A stretch of 64,000 bases of DNA, from NCBI RefSeq assembly GCF_000827885.1, contig NZ_JTKH01000025.1, positions 218,452 to 282,451 on the forward strand. The letters are read 5' to 3'. Below, in pieces: positions 18,456 through 27,021 of the stretch. Below the pieces are notes generated by a model. The model made no database searches. It was not told the DNA's origin and saw nothing but the letters and a program-made list of their open reading frames with translations. Both the position numbers and the translations under genes were made by a program. Origin of the DNA: Vibrio renipiscarius (lineage in GTDB: Bacteria > Pseudomonadota > Gammaproteobacteria > Enterobacterales > Vibrionaceae). How positions within the stretch are numbered: position 1 is the first letter of the stretch; each line of letters begins with the position of its first letter.

Positions 18456-19991
18456 ATGAAGTCTATTCTTCCTTTGCAAGTGACCGCAATGTCACTGCTC
18501 GCAAGCGGCAGTGCATTCGCGGAAACGCCGCCAAATATCGTCGCAATTATGCTTGATGACGTCGCTCCAATCGATATCTCGGCGTATCATCGTGGACTTG
18601 GTGCTATCAGCACACCGAATATTGATAAGATCGCACAACGTGGCGTCATGATCAGTGATTATTACGCACAGGGCAGTTCAACGGCTGGGCGTTCAGCGTT
18701 TATCACCGGGCAATACCCATTCCGTACCGGTTTAACCTCTGTTGGGCAGCCGGGTTCCACATTGGGCTTAAAAGCCGAAGATCCCACACTCGCTGAGATG
18801 CTGAAAGATAAAGGCTACGCGACCGTTCATGTTGGCAAGAGCCATTTAGGTGACAACAATAGTCACTTACCAACCGTTCATGGCTTCGACGAATTTTTTG
18901 GGTTTCTCTACCATTTAAACGTGATGGAAATGCCTGAGCAGCCGGAATTTCCAAATGACCCCAATTTTATCGGGCGTCCACGTAACGTACTTCATTCCAT
19001 CGCAACCGAGAAGTTAGATGCAACCGTTGAACCTCGTTTTGGTATGGTGGGCAAACAAATTGTGACCGATAAAGGCGAACTTGGTGCGAAACGCATGCAA
19101 ACCGTGGATGAGGAGTTTTTGACCTTTGCAATGGATTGGCTAGATTCACATGAGGCTAAGCGCGACGACCAGCCTTATTTTATGTGGTACAACCCAACCA
19201 GAATGCATCAGAAAACTCACGTACGCCCAGAGAATCAAGGCATAAGCCAAACGACACTCTACTATGATGCGCTCAAGGAACTGGATGGCCAAATCGGTCG
19301 GCTGATCGACAAATTGGACGCCCTAGGTGAATTGGATAATACCCTGTTGTTATTTACCTCCGACAATGGGGTGAACCTTGACCACTGGCCGGATGGCGGC
19401 GCCGCTTCTTTCCGCGGTCAAAAAGGCACGACTTGGGACGGCGGGTTTCGCGTACCAATGCTCGTGAGTTGGCCTGACAAGTTGCCACAGGGCACGTATA
19501 CCGAAGGTTTAATGACAGCAGAAGATTGGGTGCCTACGATCATGTCAGCGGTTGGTGAGCCTGGCATTAAGCAAGAGCTGCTAAAAGGCAAAAAGATCAA
19601 TGGCCAGTCGTATAAAGTGCACCTTGATGGCTATGACCAATTGGGTATGCTGACGAACAACGATAAAAGTGCGCGCCGTGAATTCTTCTTCTACAACGAG
19701 AACTCACTCAATGCGTTCCGTGTTGATGATTGGAAAGTGCATTTGAAAACCAAAACCGAGTGGATTGCACCGGTGGAAGAATGGCCATTGGGGATGCTGA
19801 TTAACATTAAAGCCGACCCTTATGAGCGTTCACCCGATACACGAGGTTGGTTCTTGTGGATGAAAGAAAAATCTTGGGTGTTGCCTTCCTTGCAAAAGCA
19901 AGCGATGAAATATCAGCAATCACTAAAAGACTTTCCACCAAGACAAAAGTCAGGCGGAATTGGGATGGCGGATAAATCGATCGTTGATTAA
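18456..19991 (+). CDS. Secreted serine-type sulfatase (arylsulfatase family)
   Basis: 511 residues with a signal peptide cleaved after about residue 22 (SGSAFA). Alkaline-phosphatase-superfamily metal ligands appear in MLDDVAPID and FTSDNGVN. The signature is S75-T-A-G-R79 (GSSTAGRSAFITGQYP): a serine, not a cysteine, is the residue converted to formylglycine, so the enzyme needs a radical-SAM maturase such as the one encoded at 16151. HVGKSHLGD and GQKGTTWDGG supply the other active-site lysines and histidine. It removes sulfate from an extracellular ester; whether an aryl sulfate, a glycan or a lipid is not decidable. Ribosome-binding site TAAGGA lies in a hairpin arm. Confidence 0.88.
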   Translation: MKSILPLQVTAMSLLASGSAFAETPPNIVAIMLDDVAPIDISAYHRGLGAISTPNIDKIAQRGVMISDYYAQGSSTAGRSAFITGQYPFRTGLTSVGQPGSTLGLKAEDPTLAEMLKDKGYATVHVGKSHLGDNNSHLPTVHGFDEFFGFLYHLNVMEMPEQPEFPNDPNFIGRPRNVLHSIATEKLDATVEPRFGMVGKQIVTDKGELGAKRMQTVDEEFLTFAMDWLDSHEAKRDDQPYFMWYNPTRMHQKTHVRPENQGISQTTLYYDALKELDGQIGRLIDKLDALGELDNTLLLFTSDNGVNLDHWPDGGAASFRGQKGTTWDGGFRVPMLVSWPDKLPQGTYTEGLMTAEDWVPTIMSAVGEPGIKQELLKGKKINGQSYKVHLDGYDQLGMLTNNDKSARREFFFYNENSLNAFRVDDWKVHLKTKTEWIAPVEEWPLGMLINIKADPYERSPDTRGWFLWMKEKSWVLPSLQKQAMKYQQSLKDFPPRQKSGGIGMADKSIVD

Positions 19992-20013
19992 ATTGTTGAT
20001 TAAGACGTGAGTG

Positions 20014-20058
20014 ACATGGCTGCTCGTCATTGGTAATGATTGGCAGCCATGTGTTTTA
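20014..20058 (+). terminator. Terminator after the sulfatase gene
   Basis: Perfect 10-bp stem ACATGGCTGC / GCAGCCATGT, followed by GTTTTATT. Confidence 0.65.
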
Positions 20059-20089
20059 TTGCTTGTATGTTTTGCTACTGACGAATGCT

Positions 20090-21163
20090 CTAGAAAACAA
20101 AATTGACCATCAAGGTATAGAGCTGTCCGGTTGGTTTATCGGGCGTTTGGACAAACGCACCTTCACCGTTGTTTTCGGTATGGAAATATTGCCATTCACC
20201 ATTGATAGAGATGTTATATCGAACATCATAGCGCAGCCCTGCGGTGACACTTTCACCTTCCCTCACGCGGCCTTTTTCGTTGATCACTTCGTTATATTGT
20301 TGTCCGTAAACAAGATAGGGCGTTAATGTATTTAAACGATATTGCGCCGAGACGTACCAAGAGGCGGTACGGTCACTTTTTTGAAGCTCTGTACTGATCA
20401 TCGTATGGTCAAAATCATATTCCGCTCCAATGGTATATAACTCGATGGTATTGTCTTTTGATTGAGACGCATAGCCAGGAACACCGACGACAGATACACG
20501 TTGATCGTAAGCGGAATTGAGGTACGAAAAATTCCACCGGTAATTGTCGCCAGACAAAATGGCATTCAAACCGTACATGCGGTCAGTATCAAGCTCAAGG
20601 TCAGTGCTGTCATTCAGTTTTATGTTTTGTTCATCGCTTAGGCCATAAAACGGCGTGATAGACAAGGACTTGTCATCATCTAAGTCCATATTCCACGTTA
20701 AGCTGAACCCTTCATAGGCGGTGATACCAAGAATACTGCCGTAGACTTCATTGGGTGGGCGGGCCATTGTGTAGGCATGACCGACGTAGAAATATTCCGA
20801 ATACAGAAACAGTGGAATACGTAAGCGGCCAACGCGCGCGAGCACGTCTTTATAGGTATAACCAGCGTAAATCCATTCGAGTTCAGGATCACTCCAGTGA
20901 TCTTGTGGCCTCTTAACGACTTGAGCAGAAAGGTGAAGGGCATCGAAGTAAGCGTCGGCCTGCATTCCAAAGATGGTGTCACAGTCAAAACAACTTTCAT
21001 TCGTTATTTCATTGTGGGTCAGTAGCGGTGTCTCATTGTCACTTTTTGCCCAAGACGTAGAGCCAAATCCACTGATCAGAATGTTATCGTTAATTTCAAA
21101 ACTTGCGCTTGCAGAAGGGGCAACAACGAACAAAATTACGGTTAAAATTGTGGTTTTTTTCAT
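20090..21163 (-). CDS. Porin-like outer-membrane beta-barrel protein
   Basis: 357 residues with a signal peptide (to about residue 20, SASA). The chain is a run of short amphipathic strands with aromatic ends (GYTYKD, RWNFSYLNSAYD, WYVSAQYRL, LTPYLVYGQQY, GLRYDVRYNISINGEWQYFH) and ends with phenylalanine, the standard assembly signal for outer-membrane barrels. Two cysteines (CFDC) near residue 57 could form a disulfide. The ATG overlaps the stop of the upstream PBP-like gene (TAATG), so it is the last gene of the kinase-PBP-porin operon. Substrate unknown; the gene converges on the sulfatase. Confidence 0.7.
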   Translation of the reverse strand: MKKTTILTVILFVVAPSASASFEINDNILISGFGSTSWAKSDNETPLLTHNEITNESCFDCDTIFGMQADAYFDALHLSAQVVKRPQDHWSDPELEWIYAGYTYKDVLARVGRLRIPLFLYSEYFYVGHAYTMARPPNEVYGSILGITAYEGFSLTWNMDLDDDKSLSITPFYGLSDEQNIKLNDSTDLELDTDRMYGLNAILSGDNYRWNFSYLNSAYDQRVSVVGVPGYASQSKDNTIELYTIGAEYDFDHTMISTELQKSDRTASWYVSAQYRLNTLTPYLVYGQQYNEVINEKGRVREGESVTAGLRYDVRYNISINGEWQYFHTENNGEGAFVQTPDKPTGQLYTLMVNFVF

Positions 21164-21621
21164 TATTTTAATTCCTCGACAATAAACAAAACCATCGCCT
21201 CATTAGGCACATGTTCGAGTGGGGCATAGCCGATTCGATATGATTTTTGTTTCATCCATTGCATGAGAGTCTCGGTGTTGGCTTGTGTCATTTCTTTCGG
21301 TGGACGTGCTTTGCCTGAAAATGACAAGGATGCCCAGTGTGCATTCATTTGTGCGGTATTTTTCCCTAGTAAGGATTGGTAAAATTCAGTGCGCTCTTTG
21401 CTGTTTTCAGGCCAATCCGATAGCTCGATTTTTTTGCCACTCAAACGCTTTGTTTTACCTCGGTAGAGCTTGCGAGCTTTGCTGACTGAAAGCGGAGCAA
21501 ATTCTTGGTCCAAGGTAAATATCGCGTATTTTTCGGCGCCTATCGCTTTAGAGCTGACCGAGATAAACAGACACAAAATCGGAAGGAGCCAATAATGGAT
21601 ATTGAGCCACTTACGCTTCAT
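21163..21621 (-). CDS. Small exported PBP-like (phosphate-binding-protein-like) protein
   Basis: About 152 residues with a signal peptide (hydrophobic stretch ILCLFISVSSKAIGA). The mature part resembles a single lobe of PstS-type binding proteins: a FYQSLLGKN motif, WASLSFSGKARPP, and a final RIGYAPLEHVP strand. Such short domains are found beside sensor kinases and porins in marine gamma-proteobacteria. The open frame begins at a TTG at 21663 that touches the kinase stop; I choose the ATG at 21621 since the signal peptide starts there. It is the middle gene of a tight three-gene operon and may present a ligand to the kinase's periplasmic domain. That role is inference. Confidence 0.6.
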   Translation of the reverse strand: MKRKWLNIHYWLLPILCLFISVSSKAIGAEKYAIFTLDQEFAPLSVSKARKLYRGKTKRLSGKKIELSDWPENSKERTEFYQSLLGKNTAQMNAHWASLSFSGKARPPKEMTQANTETLMQWMKQKSYRIGYAPLEHVPNEAMVLFIVEELK

Positions 21622-21663
21622 CTCTAGATTGTCTTTTCGATGATACATACACGTTATTCTCAA

Positions 21664-24600
21664 TTAAATTATGCTTTCGATTTTGTCAATCAGGTTGTCT
21701 TTACGCACCGGTTTTGCGATATAGGCATCCATCCCTGAGTCGAAACATCGTTGGATATCATCGTCGATGACACTCGCGGTGAGCGCGATAATAGGGGTTT
21801 TAACTAAACCAGAACTTAATTCATATTGTCGGATCTCTTTGGTTGCGGCAAAGCCATCTTTAACGGGCATCATGCAATCCATTAATATCACGTCAAAGCT
21901 GCTGTCAGCACTGTACATGTCGATGGCAATTTGGCCATTTTCCGCGATAGCGTAACCAAATCCTGCTTTATCGAGCATAATCGACGCAACTTTTTGATTA
22001 ACACGGTTGTCTTCGACCAGTAAGACGCGCTCTGAGCGTGTGGCATTTTTTGGCGCACTTGGGCTGAATTCCGCTCGCTCTTCTTTATGACCTGTTAACG
22101 AATTTAGCGGGTCGACATTGAGTGGCTTATCTGAGTGTACTGTCCCGGCTTGCTTTGTGTTCAATGGCACTGTATTCAATGGCACGGTTGAAATAGCCGG
22201 TAGCGGTAAGAAGCTATCGATTTTTTCTCTTAAAATATGGGCTTTGAATGGTTTGGTAATATAGTCATCCATCCCGACATCAAAACAACGCTGAATATCG
22301 TCATCAATCACACTGGCGGTAAGCGCGATAATGGGAACATGTTTGTCGGTGTTCTCTTCAAAGTGTCGAATTTCCGATGTGGCTTCAAAACCATCCATGA
22401 TTGGCATCATGCAGTCCATGAGTATGACGGCATAGTGTTCAGGATTTTCGCTATAGATTGCCACCGCTTCGGTGCCGTTATTGGCAATGTCAAATTCAAA
22501 TCCAGCCTTGGTTAAATGAAGTCCGGCGATTTTTTGGTTGACGGTATTGTCTTCGACAATCAGGATTTTTTTGCCATGCTGAACGTTGTTTTCTGGGCTA
22601 GTTGGATTATCAGAAACAGGGGCCACACAGCGATTGAGTCCTCGCGCTAAACGTTGACCATAGAAAGGACGAGTGATGAGGGCATCGACATGATGTTCAA
22701 AATCAAAAGGGCGGCTCTTAAATGAACGAATAAGCCCAATTTGGGTTCCGGATTTTCTGATCTTATTAAAGTGGCTGAGGTACTGCTGCGCAGAATCGGG
22801 TGCCGACTCAAGGAAGATGATGACGTTAGGCTTCGAGTCGAGATTGTCGGCAAGGTAGTCCTCAATAGTCTCAAAACGATGCGTCACTTGGTGGTCATAA
22901 AAATTCAGTTCTTGAACAAGCGTTTGGCTTAGAGAACCGTTATCACTAATCAAACCCACAGACAGCGCCGCTGTGCGGTTTATTGGGTAGTGTAGATGTT
23001 CAATGTCAAATTCTAAGGAAAAATAGAATCGGCTACCTATGCCTTTTTCGGATTCAAGCTGAATTTTGCCGCCCATTAACTCGACGAGTTGGGTGCTGAT
23101 CGCTAGGCCTAGACCTGTGCCGCCAAATTGACGTGTGGTTGATTCATCTTCTTGGGCAAAAGGTTCGAAAATATTCTTTTGTTGTTTGTCGTCAATCCCT
23201 ATTCCTGAATCCCTGACCGAGAATTCAAGCTGGCAAGTTGTCGGGGGAGTGAGGCAGTTTTTCGCATCGAACTCAGTCGCAATCGCGATTTCGACACTGC
23301 CTTGTTCTGTAAATTTCACCGCGTTAGACATGAAATTCATCAATGTTTGGCGCAATCGATGGTCATCAATCATGAGTTTATATGGCACATTGGTATCAAT
23401 GGTAACGCGTAAATCTAAGCCTTTTTCCTTTGCTTTGGGGGCAATTATCGAGGCGATATCGTAAATACTTTCGCGCACATTGGTGGAGTGGTGACTAATC
23501 AACAGCATGCCAGATTCAATTTTAGAAAAATCCAAAATATCATTGATTAAGCTGAGCAACAGTTGTGATGATGTCTCAATTGTATCGACATAGTCGCGTT
23601 GCGTTGGGGTCAATGACGTATCTGACAGCACCTCAGAGATACCAATGACGCCGTTAAGTGGCGTGCGTATCTCATGGGACATGTTCGCCAAAAAGCTGCT
23701 TTTTGCTTTACTGGCTCGAATTGCCGCATCTTTTGCGTCTTCGGCAACATTTTTGGCTAACGTTAAACGTTCATTGGCTTGCTTTCGTTCCAGTGTGAGT
23801 CGTTCAACTTCTTGGGCAAAGCGATTGAGCTCATCATTACCCGATATTTGTTTTGTGAGTGTGTCAGGTTGGTGGTCATCATCGTTTTTGAGATAGCGCA
23901 GCACAACTTCAAGATTGTTGGTGACTCGTCTCACTAAATTGATGGCGATGAAAATCACCAAAAAAGTGAGAACAGAGACAGCATTAATGAAAATGAGACG
24001 CTCATTGTTGGCAATTTTCGTTGCACTTTCGATGCGCTCAACCAATTGGCTTTCAATCTTAAGTGCGACGCCATTCAGTTGTTCAAGGCGAGCAAGTAGT
24101 GCGACTAAACCGGCTTCCGTTTCTAAGGCGCTCAGCGGTGCACTATCATTTTGAGTGAGTAATGCTTGTCTGAAAACCATACTTTGTTGGAAGGATTCAT
24201 GGCTAAAGGCCGCAAGCATAAAGTTAATTTGTTGCTCATTGGCATTTAGCTTAATGAAGCGCTCTACGAATAGTTGCTGGTTTTGCGCCAGTGAAGCAAT
24301 TTGACTGAGAAGTTCGTCCTTTTGTTCGTCATCGAGTTGAGTGTTTTCGACCAGTTGCTGACTCAATAAGGTTTCTTGGCTGGCCCAAAACATCATCCAT
24401 TCGAGCTGAGTAAGGGCATTAATATCATTTTGGATAGTAATAGGGGCTTCTTTGAGTTGCACGCGTTCTAATGAAGCGAGCAGTTGTTGGTATAGCTCCG
24501 CCTGCCATTCAATTGAATCCAATGCTTCTTCTGAATTTTGTTGAAGCTTCATTTGTAATGAAGCCGATAGAAAAGATCGCAAGGTATCAGACATTGCCGC

Positions 24601-24882
24601 CACTTCAGTTTGAGGATAGATATCCGCAATCAAAGGTTGAATGTCTGTCGTCGTCACAGGGGCATCCGTTGAGCTCGACGCTGAGTTATCTCCGTGTTCA
24701 ATTTGCGACATCGCTTGAAGAAAGGTCGTAACAGATTTCGCTTTATTTAAATCATCAGTTTGGTGATTCAATAAGCTCACCTGACGAAAAGCAAGGTAGA
24801 GCAATAGCGTAATGGGCAGTAAGACCAACCCAAACAGCTTATATTTTATAGAGATATCGCTCCATGATACCCATTTTGGCAT
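21664..24882 (-). CDS. Hybrid sensor histidine kinase with three receiver-type domains
   Basis: 1072 residues. Membrane segment at about 14-30, a helical periplasmic sensor region of some 260 residues, second membrane segment near 300-320, linker, then HisKA with the phosphorylated histidine at about 401 (SHEIRTPLNG) and a HATPase domain (GIGIDDKQQ, GGTGLGLAIS). After it come a degenerate receiver (about 640-760) that lacks the aspartate (VIIFLESA), then two intact receivers, both with VILMDCMMP (aspartates near 823 and 1000). The two share ALTASVIDDDIQRCFD but their DNA differs at many synonymous sites, so this is an old duplication. No HPt domain is present, so a separate phosphotransfer protein is needed. 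First gene of the operon with the PBP-like and porin genes. Confidence 0.88.
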   Translation of the reverse strand: MPKWVSWSDISIKYKLFGLVLLPITLLLYLAFRQVSLLNHQTDDLNKAKSVTTFLQAMSQIEHGDNSASSSTDAPVTTTDIQPLIADIYPQTEVAAMSDTLRSFLSASLQMKLQQNSEEALDSIEWQAELYQQLLASLERVQLKEAPITIQNDINALTQLEWMMFWASQETLLSQQLVENTQLDDEQKDELLSQIASLAQNQQLFVERFIKLNANEQQINFMLAAFSHESFQQSMVFRQALLTQNDSAPLSALETEAGLVALLARLEQLNGVALKIESQLVERIESATKIANNERLIFINAVSVLTFLVIFIAINLVRRVTNNLEVVLRYLKNDDDHQPDTLTKQISGNDELNRFAQEVERLTLERKQANERLTLAKNVAEDAKDAAIRASKAKSSFLANMSHEIRTPLNGVIGISEVLSDTSLTPTQRDYVDTIETSSQLLLSLINDILDFSKIESGMLLISHHSTNVRESIYDIASIIAPKAKEKGLDLRVTIDTNVPYKLMIDDHRLRQTLMNFMSNAVKFTEQGSVEIAIATEFDAKNCLTPPTTCQLEFSVRDSGIGIDDKQQKNIFEPFAQEDESTTRQFGGTGLGLAISTQLVELMGGKIQLESEKGIGSRFYFSLEFDIEHLHYPINRTAALSVGLISDNGSLSQTLVQELNFYDHQVTHRFETIEDYLADNLDSKPNVIIFLESAPDSAQQYLSHFNKIRKSGTQIGLIRSFKSRPFDFEHHVDALITRPFYGQRLARGLNRCVAPVSDNPTSPENNVQHGKKILIVEDNTVNQKIAGLHLTKAGFEFDIANNGTEAVAIYSENPEHYAVILMDCMMPIMDGFEATSEIRHFEENTDKHVPIIALTASVIDDDIQRCFDVGMDDYITKPFKAHILREKIDSFLPLPAISTVPLNTVPLNTKQAGTVHSDKPLNVDPLNSLTGHKEERAEFSPSAPKNATRSERVLLVEDNRVNQKVASIMLDKAGFGYAIAENGQIAIDMYSADSSFDVILMDCMMPVKDGFAATKEIRQYELSSGLVKTPIIALTASVIDDDIQRCFDSGMDAYIAKPVRKDNLIDKIESII

Positions 24883-25355
24883 TTTTCATATCCATTTTTA
24901 GCCGACTAGTATGAAAAGTGTAGTTAAGGAACGTGTAATGATTGTATTTATAGGTAAATTTGTGAAATAGAGTGACTATATGGGCGTATATTTGTCGATT
25001 TGCACGACCAAAGCATCATGTATTCAATTTAACCCTCATCAAATTGGGTTAGAGCTAATCTTGACATGCGTTTGAAGCTTGTGAGCGTGTAGACAAAATA
25101 GCGCCTCCCTAGTGAACGTCTTATTGAATAATGGCTTGTGATGGAGATTAACTTTTTATCAAAAAGCCTATTAGGAACGCTGAGTTTGGATACACATTGA
25201 CTATTTACAACCTACACTTGTAACTGTTGCTGCTGACGGCAGCGGACAGTATGGACAAGCATTGTATGGGCGGTAAATGGCCTGCATGGCTAAAAGCAAA
25301 CGGTCATGTTAACAAGCCAGTCGCGATAAAAGTCACAGTCGATGAAGGAGGCAAG
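24883..25355. other. Intergenic region between the kinase operon and the YdcH-like gene
   Basis: About 470 bases with no gene that I accept. It must carry the promoters of both divergent units. A short frame around 25190-25270 reads VTVAADGSGQY, which resembles the N-terminus of pectinesterase-type proteins and may be a decayed remnant. Confidence 0.4.
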
Positions 25356-25595
25356 ATGTTAGGCGAAAGTCACGCATTACTGAATGAATTTCCAGAGATG
25401 GAAGAGAAGATAGTGTCACTGATGGAGAGTAATCCCTCTTTTCATAAAGAGGTTAAAGACTACAACGCATTGGATAAACAAATCAGGGTGCTCGAGTTGA
25501 ATAATTCGCCCATTGATGACCCTTCCATGGTGCAATTGAAACAACACCGTGCACAGCTCAAAGACGATTTATATCAAAAGCTGACCCACGAATAA
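25356..25595 (+). CDS. YdcH-like DUF465 protein
   Basis: 79 residues, all helical and charged, with the family pattern LLNEFPEMEEKIVSLMESNPSF then a YNALDKQI coiled-coil and a lysine-rich tail (LKQHRAQLKDDLYQKL). The frame is open from 25227, but the strong ribosome-binding site AAGGAGG sits just before the ATG at 25356, which also matches the usual family length. Role unknown; these are small cytosolic proteins, some linked to cell-envelope or RNA-related roles. Lone gene. Confidence 0.75.
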   Translation: MLGESHALLNEFPEMEEKIVSLMESNPSFHKEVKDYNALDKQIRVLELNNSPIDDPSMVQLKQHRAQLKDDLYQKLTHE

Positions 25596-25676
25596 TCGGA
25601 TTTTCGATTGTTAGGATCAAGCTTGACGCTTGAGCCACGGCAGCGTTATCAACGATAACTTTATAAGCAGCAATAG

Positions 25677-25702
25677 AAAGGCGCTCAATATAGAGCGCCT
25701 TT
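25677..25702. terminator. Bidirectional terminator
   Basis: Stem AAAGGCGCTC / GAGCGCCTTT with six-base loop between the YdcH-like gene and the converging nap operon; A and T runs on both sides. Confidence 0.7.
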
Positions 25703-25746
25703 TGCAACAGAGCCAAGCCTTGAACTGGGCTACTTTTAACGGCGAT

Positions 25747-25884
25747 CTATTCAAGCTCTTTGTCTTTGCTCATTGATAATAACCAAATGCAAATGGCGGC
25801 TACCGCGGCAAAACCAGATAGAATGATCACCGGCATCGCGCTATAGCCAAGAATATGCCAAACCACCGATTCAAACGTACTCAT
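25747..25884 (-). CDS. TIGR02808-like short membrane protein at the end of the nap operon
   Basis: 45 residues with one membrane segment (about residues 17-38) ending in charged KDKELE. Ribosome-binding site GGAG lies just before the ATG. It starts about ten bases after the stop of napC on the same strand. A family of very short proteins (TIGR02808) is known in this place in Vibrio and Shewanella nap operons. Its job is unknown; being last in the operon suggests a link with the NapC membrane electron path. Confidence 0.75.
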   Translation of the reverse strand: MSTFESVVWHILGYSAMPVIILSGFAAVAAICIWLLSMSKDKELE

Positions 25885-25893
25885 AACAACTCC

Positions 25894-26472
25894 TTATTGC
25901 CAGCCTTCTACGCCATGCATGTCTGGCAGATTATGGGCGATGCCTTTGTGACAATCGACACACGTTTTCTCACCGTTTGCTAAAGCCGTAGAGTGTTGCT
26001 TCGCGCTACGAGATCCTTGTTCGGAAAAATCCATATATTCAAACTCATGGCAGTTTCGGCATTCTAGTGAATCATTTTTCTTCATTCGTGACCATTCTCG
26101 CTCAGCAAGGTGGGCACGACGCTCGGCGAATTTTTCCGGCGTGTCGATGGTTTTCGTCACGTAGTGTGCAAACAACTCTTTAGATGCCTGAACTTTACGA
26201 ACAATCTTATCGGTCCACTCATGCGGTACGTGGCAATCTGAACAAATAGCACGTACACCAGAGCGGTTAGAGTAGTGGATGGTTTCTTTAATTTCCGCCA
26301 CGATAGGCGCATGACAACCTGAACAAAATTCCTCTGTGTTGGTTGCCTCCATTCCTGTGTTAAATGCGCCCCAGAATAGAAGGCCACCGGAAAAGCCCAT
26401 AAATAAAACAACGCCAACGGCCGCTTTACTTGGACTTTTCAGTCGCTTCCAAAACGCTTTCAATAATTTCAT
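25894..26472 (-). CDS. napC: Tetrahaem cytochrome c NapC
   Basis: 192 residues: an N-terminal membrane anchor (about 18-38) then a periplasmic domain with four haem motifs, CSGCH (50-54), CSDCH (77-81), CRNCH (138-142) and CVDCH (171-175). It takes electrons from the quinol pool and hands them to NapB and NapA. The NapC/NirT family assignment is firm from the four motifs, the anchor and the position after napB. Fifth structural gene of the napFDABC operon. Confidence 0.93.
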   Translation of the reverse strand: MKLLKAFWKRLKSPSKAAVGVVLFMGFSGGLLFWGAFNTGMEATNTEEFCSGCHAPIVAEIKETIHYSNRSGVRAICSDCHVPHEWTDKIVRKVQASKELFAHYVTKTIDTPEKFAERRAHLAEREWSRMKKNDSLECRNCHEFEYMDFSEQGSRSAKQHSTALANGEKTCVDCHKGIAHNLPDMHGVEGWQ

Positions 26473-26502
26473 ACATTAACCTCGTTAATAGAACGCTTAG
26501 TG

Positions 26503-26958
26503 TTATTTCAATGACTGAACGCGTTCGAAATCATTTCCAACTAATGGCGTTGCATCTGCTTGCGGCACATGGCACTGAAGACAGAAGTAGCGGCGTGGCG
26601 ACATATCGGCCAGTACGGCATCTTCTCGATTTACGTAGTGGGTAACACTGATTTTTGTCGCACCCATTTCTTTTGCATTTTTCCAGCTGTGGCAGGCCAA
26701 ACACTTGTTTGCGTTTAGCGATACTTCGTAATGGCGAATGCTATGGGGAATCAGTGGTGGTTGATACACATAACTACTGTCGAGTTGTTGCTCTTTTGGG
26801 TATTTTTTAAATGCATCGGCAGGTCGGGTTTCTTCCAAGCGCGTGTCTCCGCGAAGTGAATCGACGCCGCCCGTGCCACCGGGATTATCAAGCTCTGCAA
26901 ATACGCTGCTGCTGATTATCGCGGCTAAAGCGAATAGGGCTATGGCTATTTTTTTCAT
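26503..26958 (-). CDS. napB: Periplasmic nitrate reductase dihaem cytochrome c subunit NapB
   Basis: 151 residues with signal peptide (cleaved near residue 21) and two haem-binding sites, CLACH (86-90) and CLQCH (126-130). A conserved YQPPLIPH stretch precedes the first haem. It forms the periplasmic complex with NapA. I choose the ATG at 26958, preceded by GGCGGAGAC, over the upstream alternative at 26982. Located between napA and napC. Confidence 0.93.
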   Translation of the reverse strand: MKKIAIALFALAAIISSSVFAELDNPGGTGGVDSLRGDTRLEETRPADAFKKYPKEQQLDSSYVYQPPLIPHSIRHYEVSLNANKCLACHSWKNAKEMGATKISVTHYVNREDAVLADMSPRRYFCLQCHVPQADATPLVGNDFERVQSLK

Positions 26959-27021
26959 TGTAACGTCTCCGCCTAAGGGCAATATTCGTTATCGACCGCA
27001 GGGCGTGCGGCCGACATTGGA

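Noticed and set aside
21664..24882. Recent gene conversion between the two C-terminal receivers
   Set aside because: The shared protein segment differs at many synonymous DNA positions, which points to an old duplication under selection.
25227..25355. Upstream extension of the YdcH-like protein to 122 residues
   Set aside because: AAGGAGG lies right before the ATG at 25356, and the family length is about 75-80 residues.
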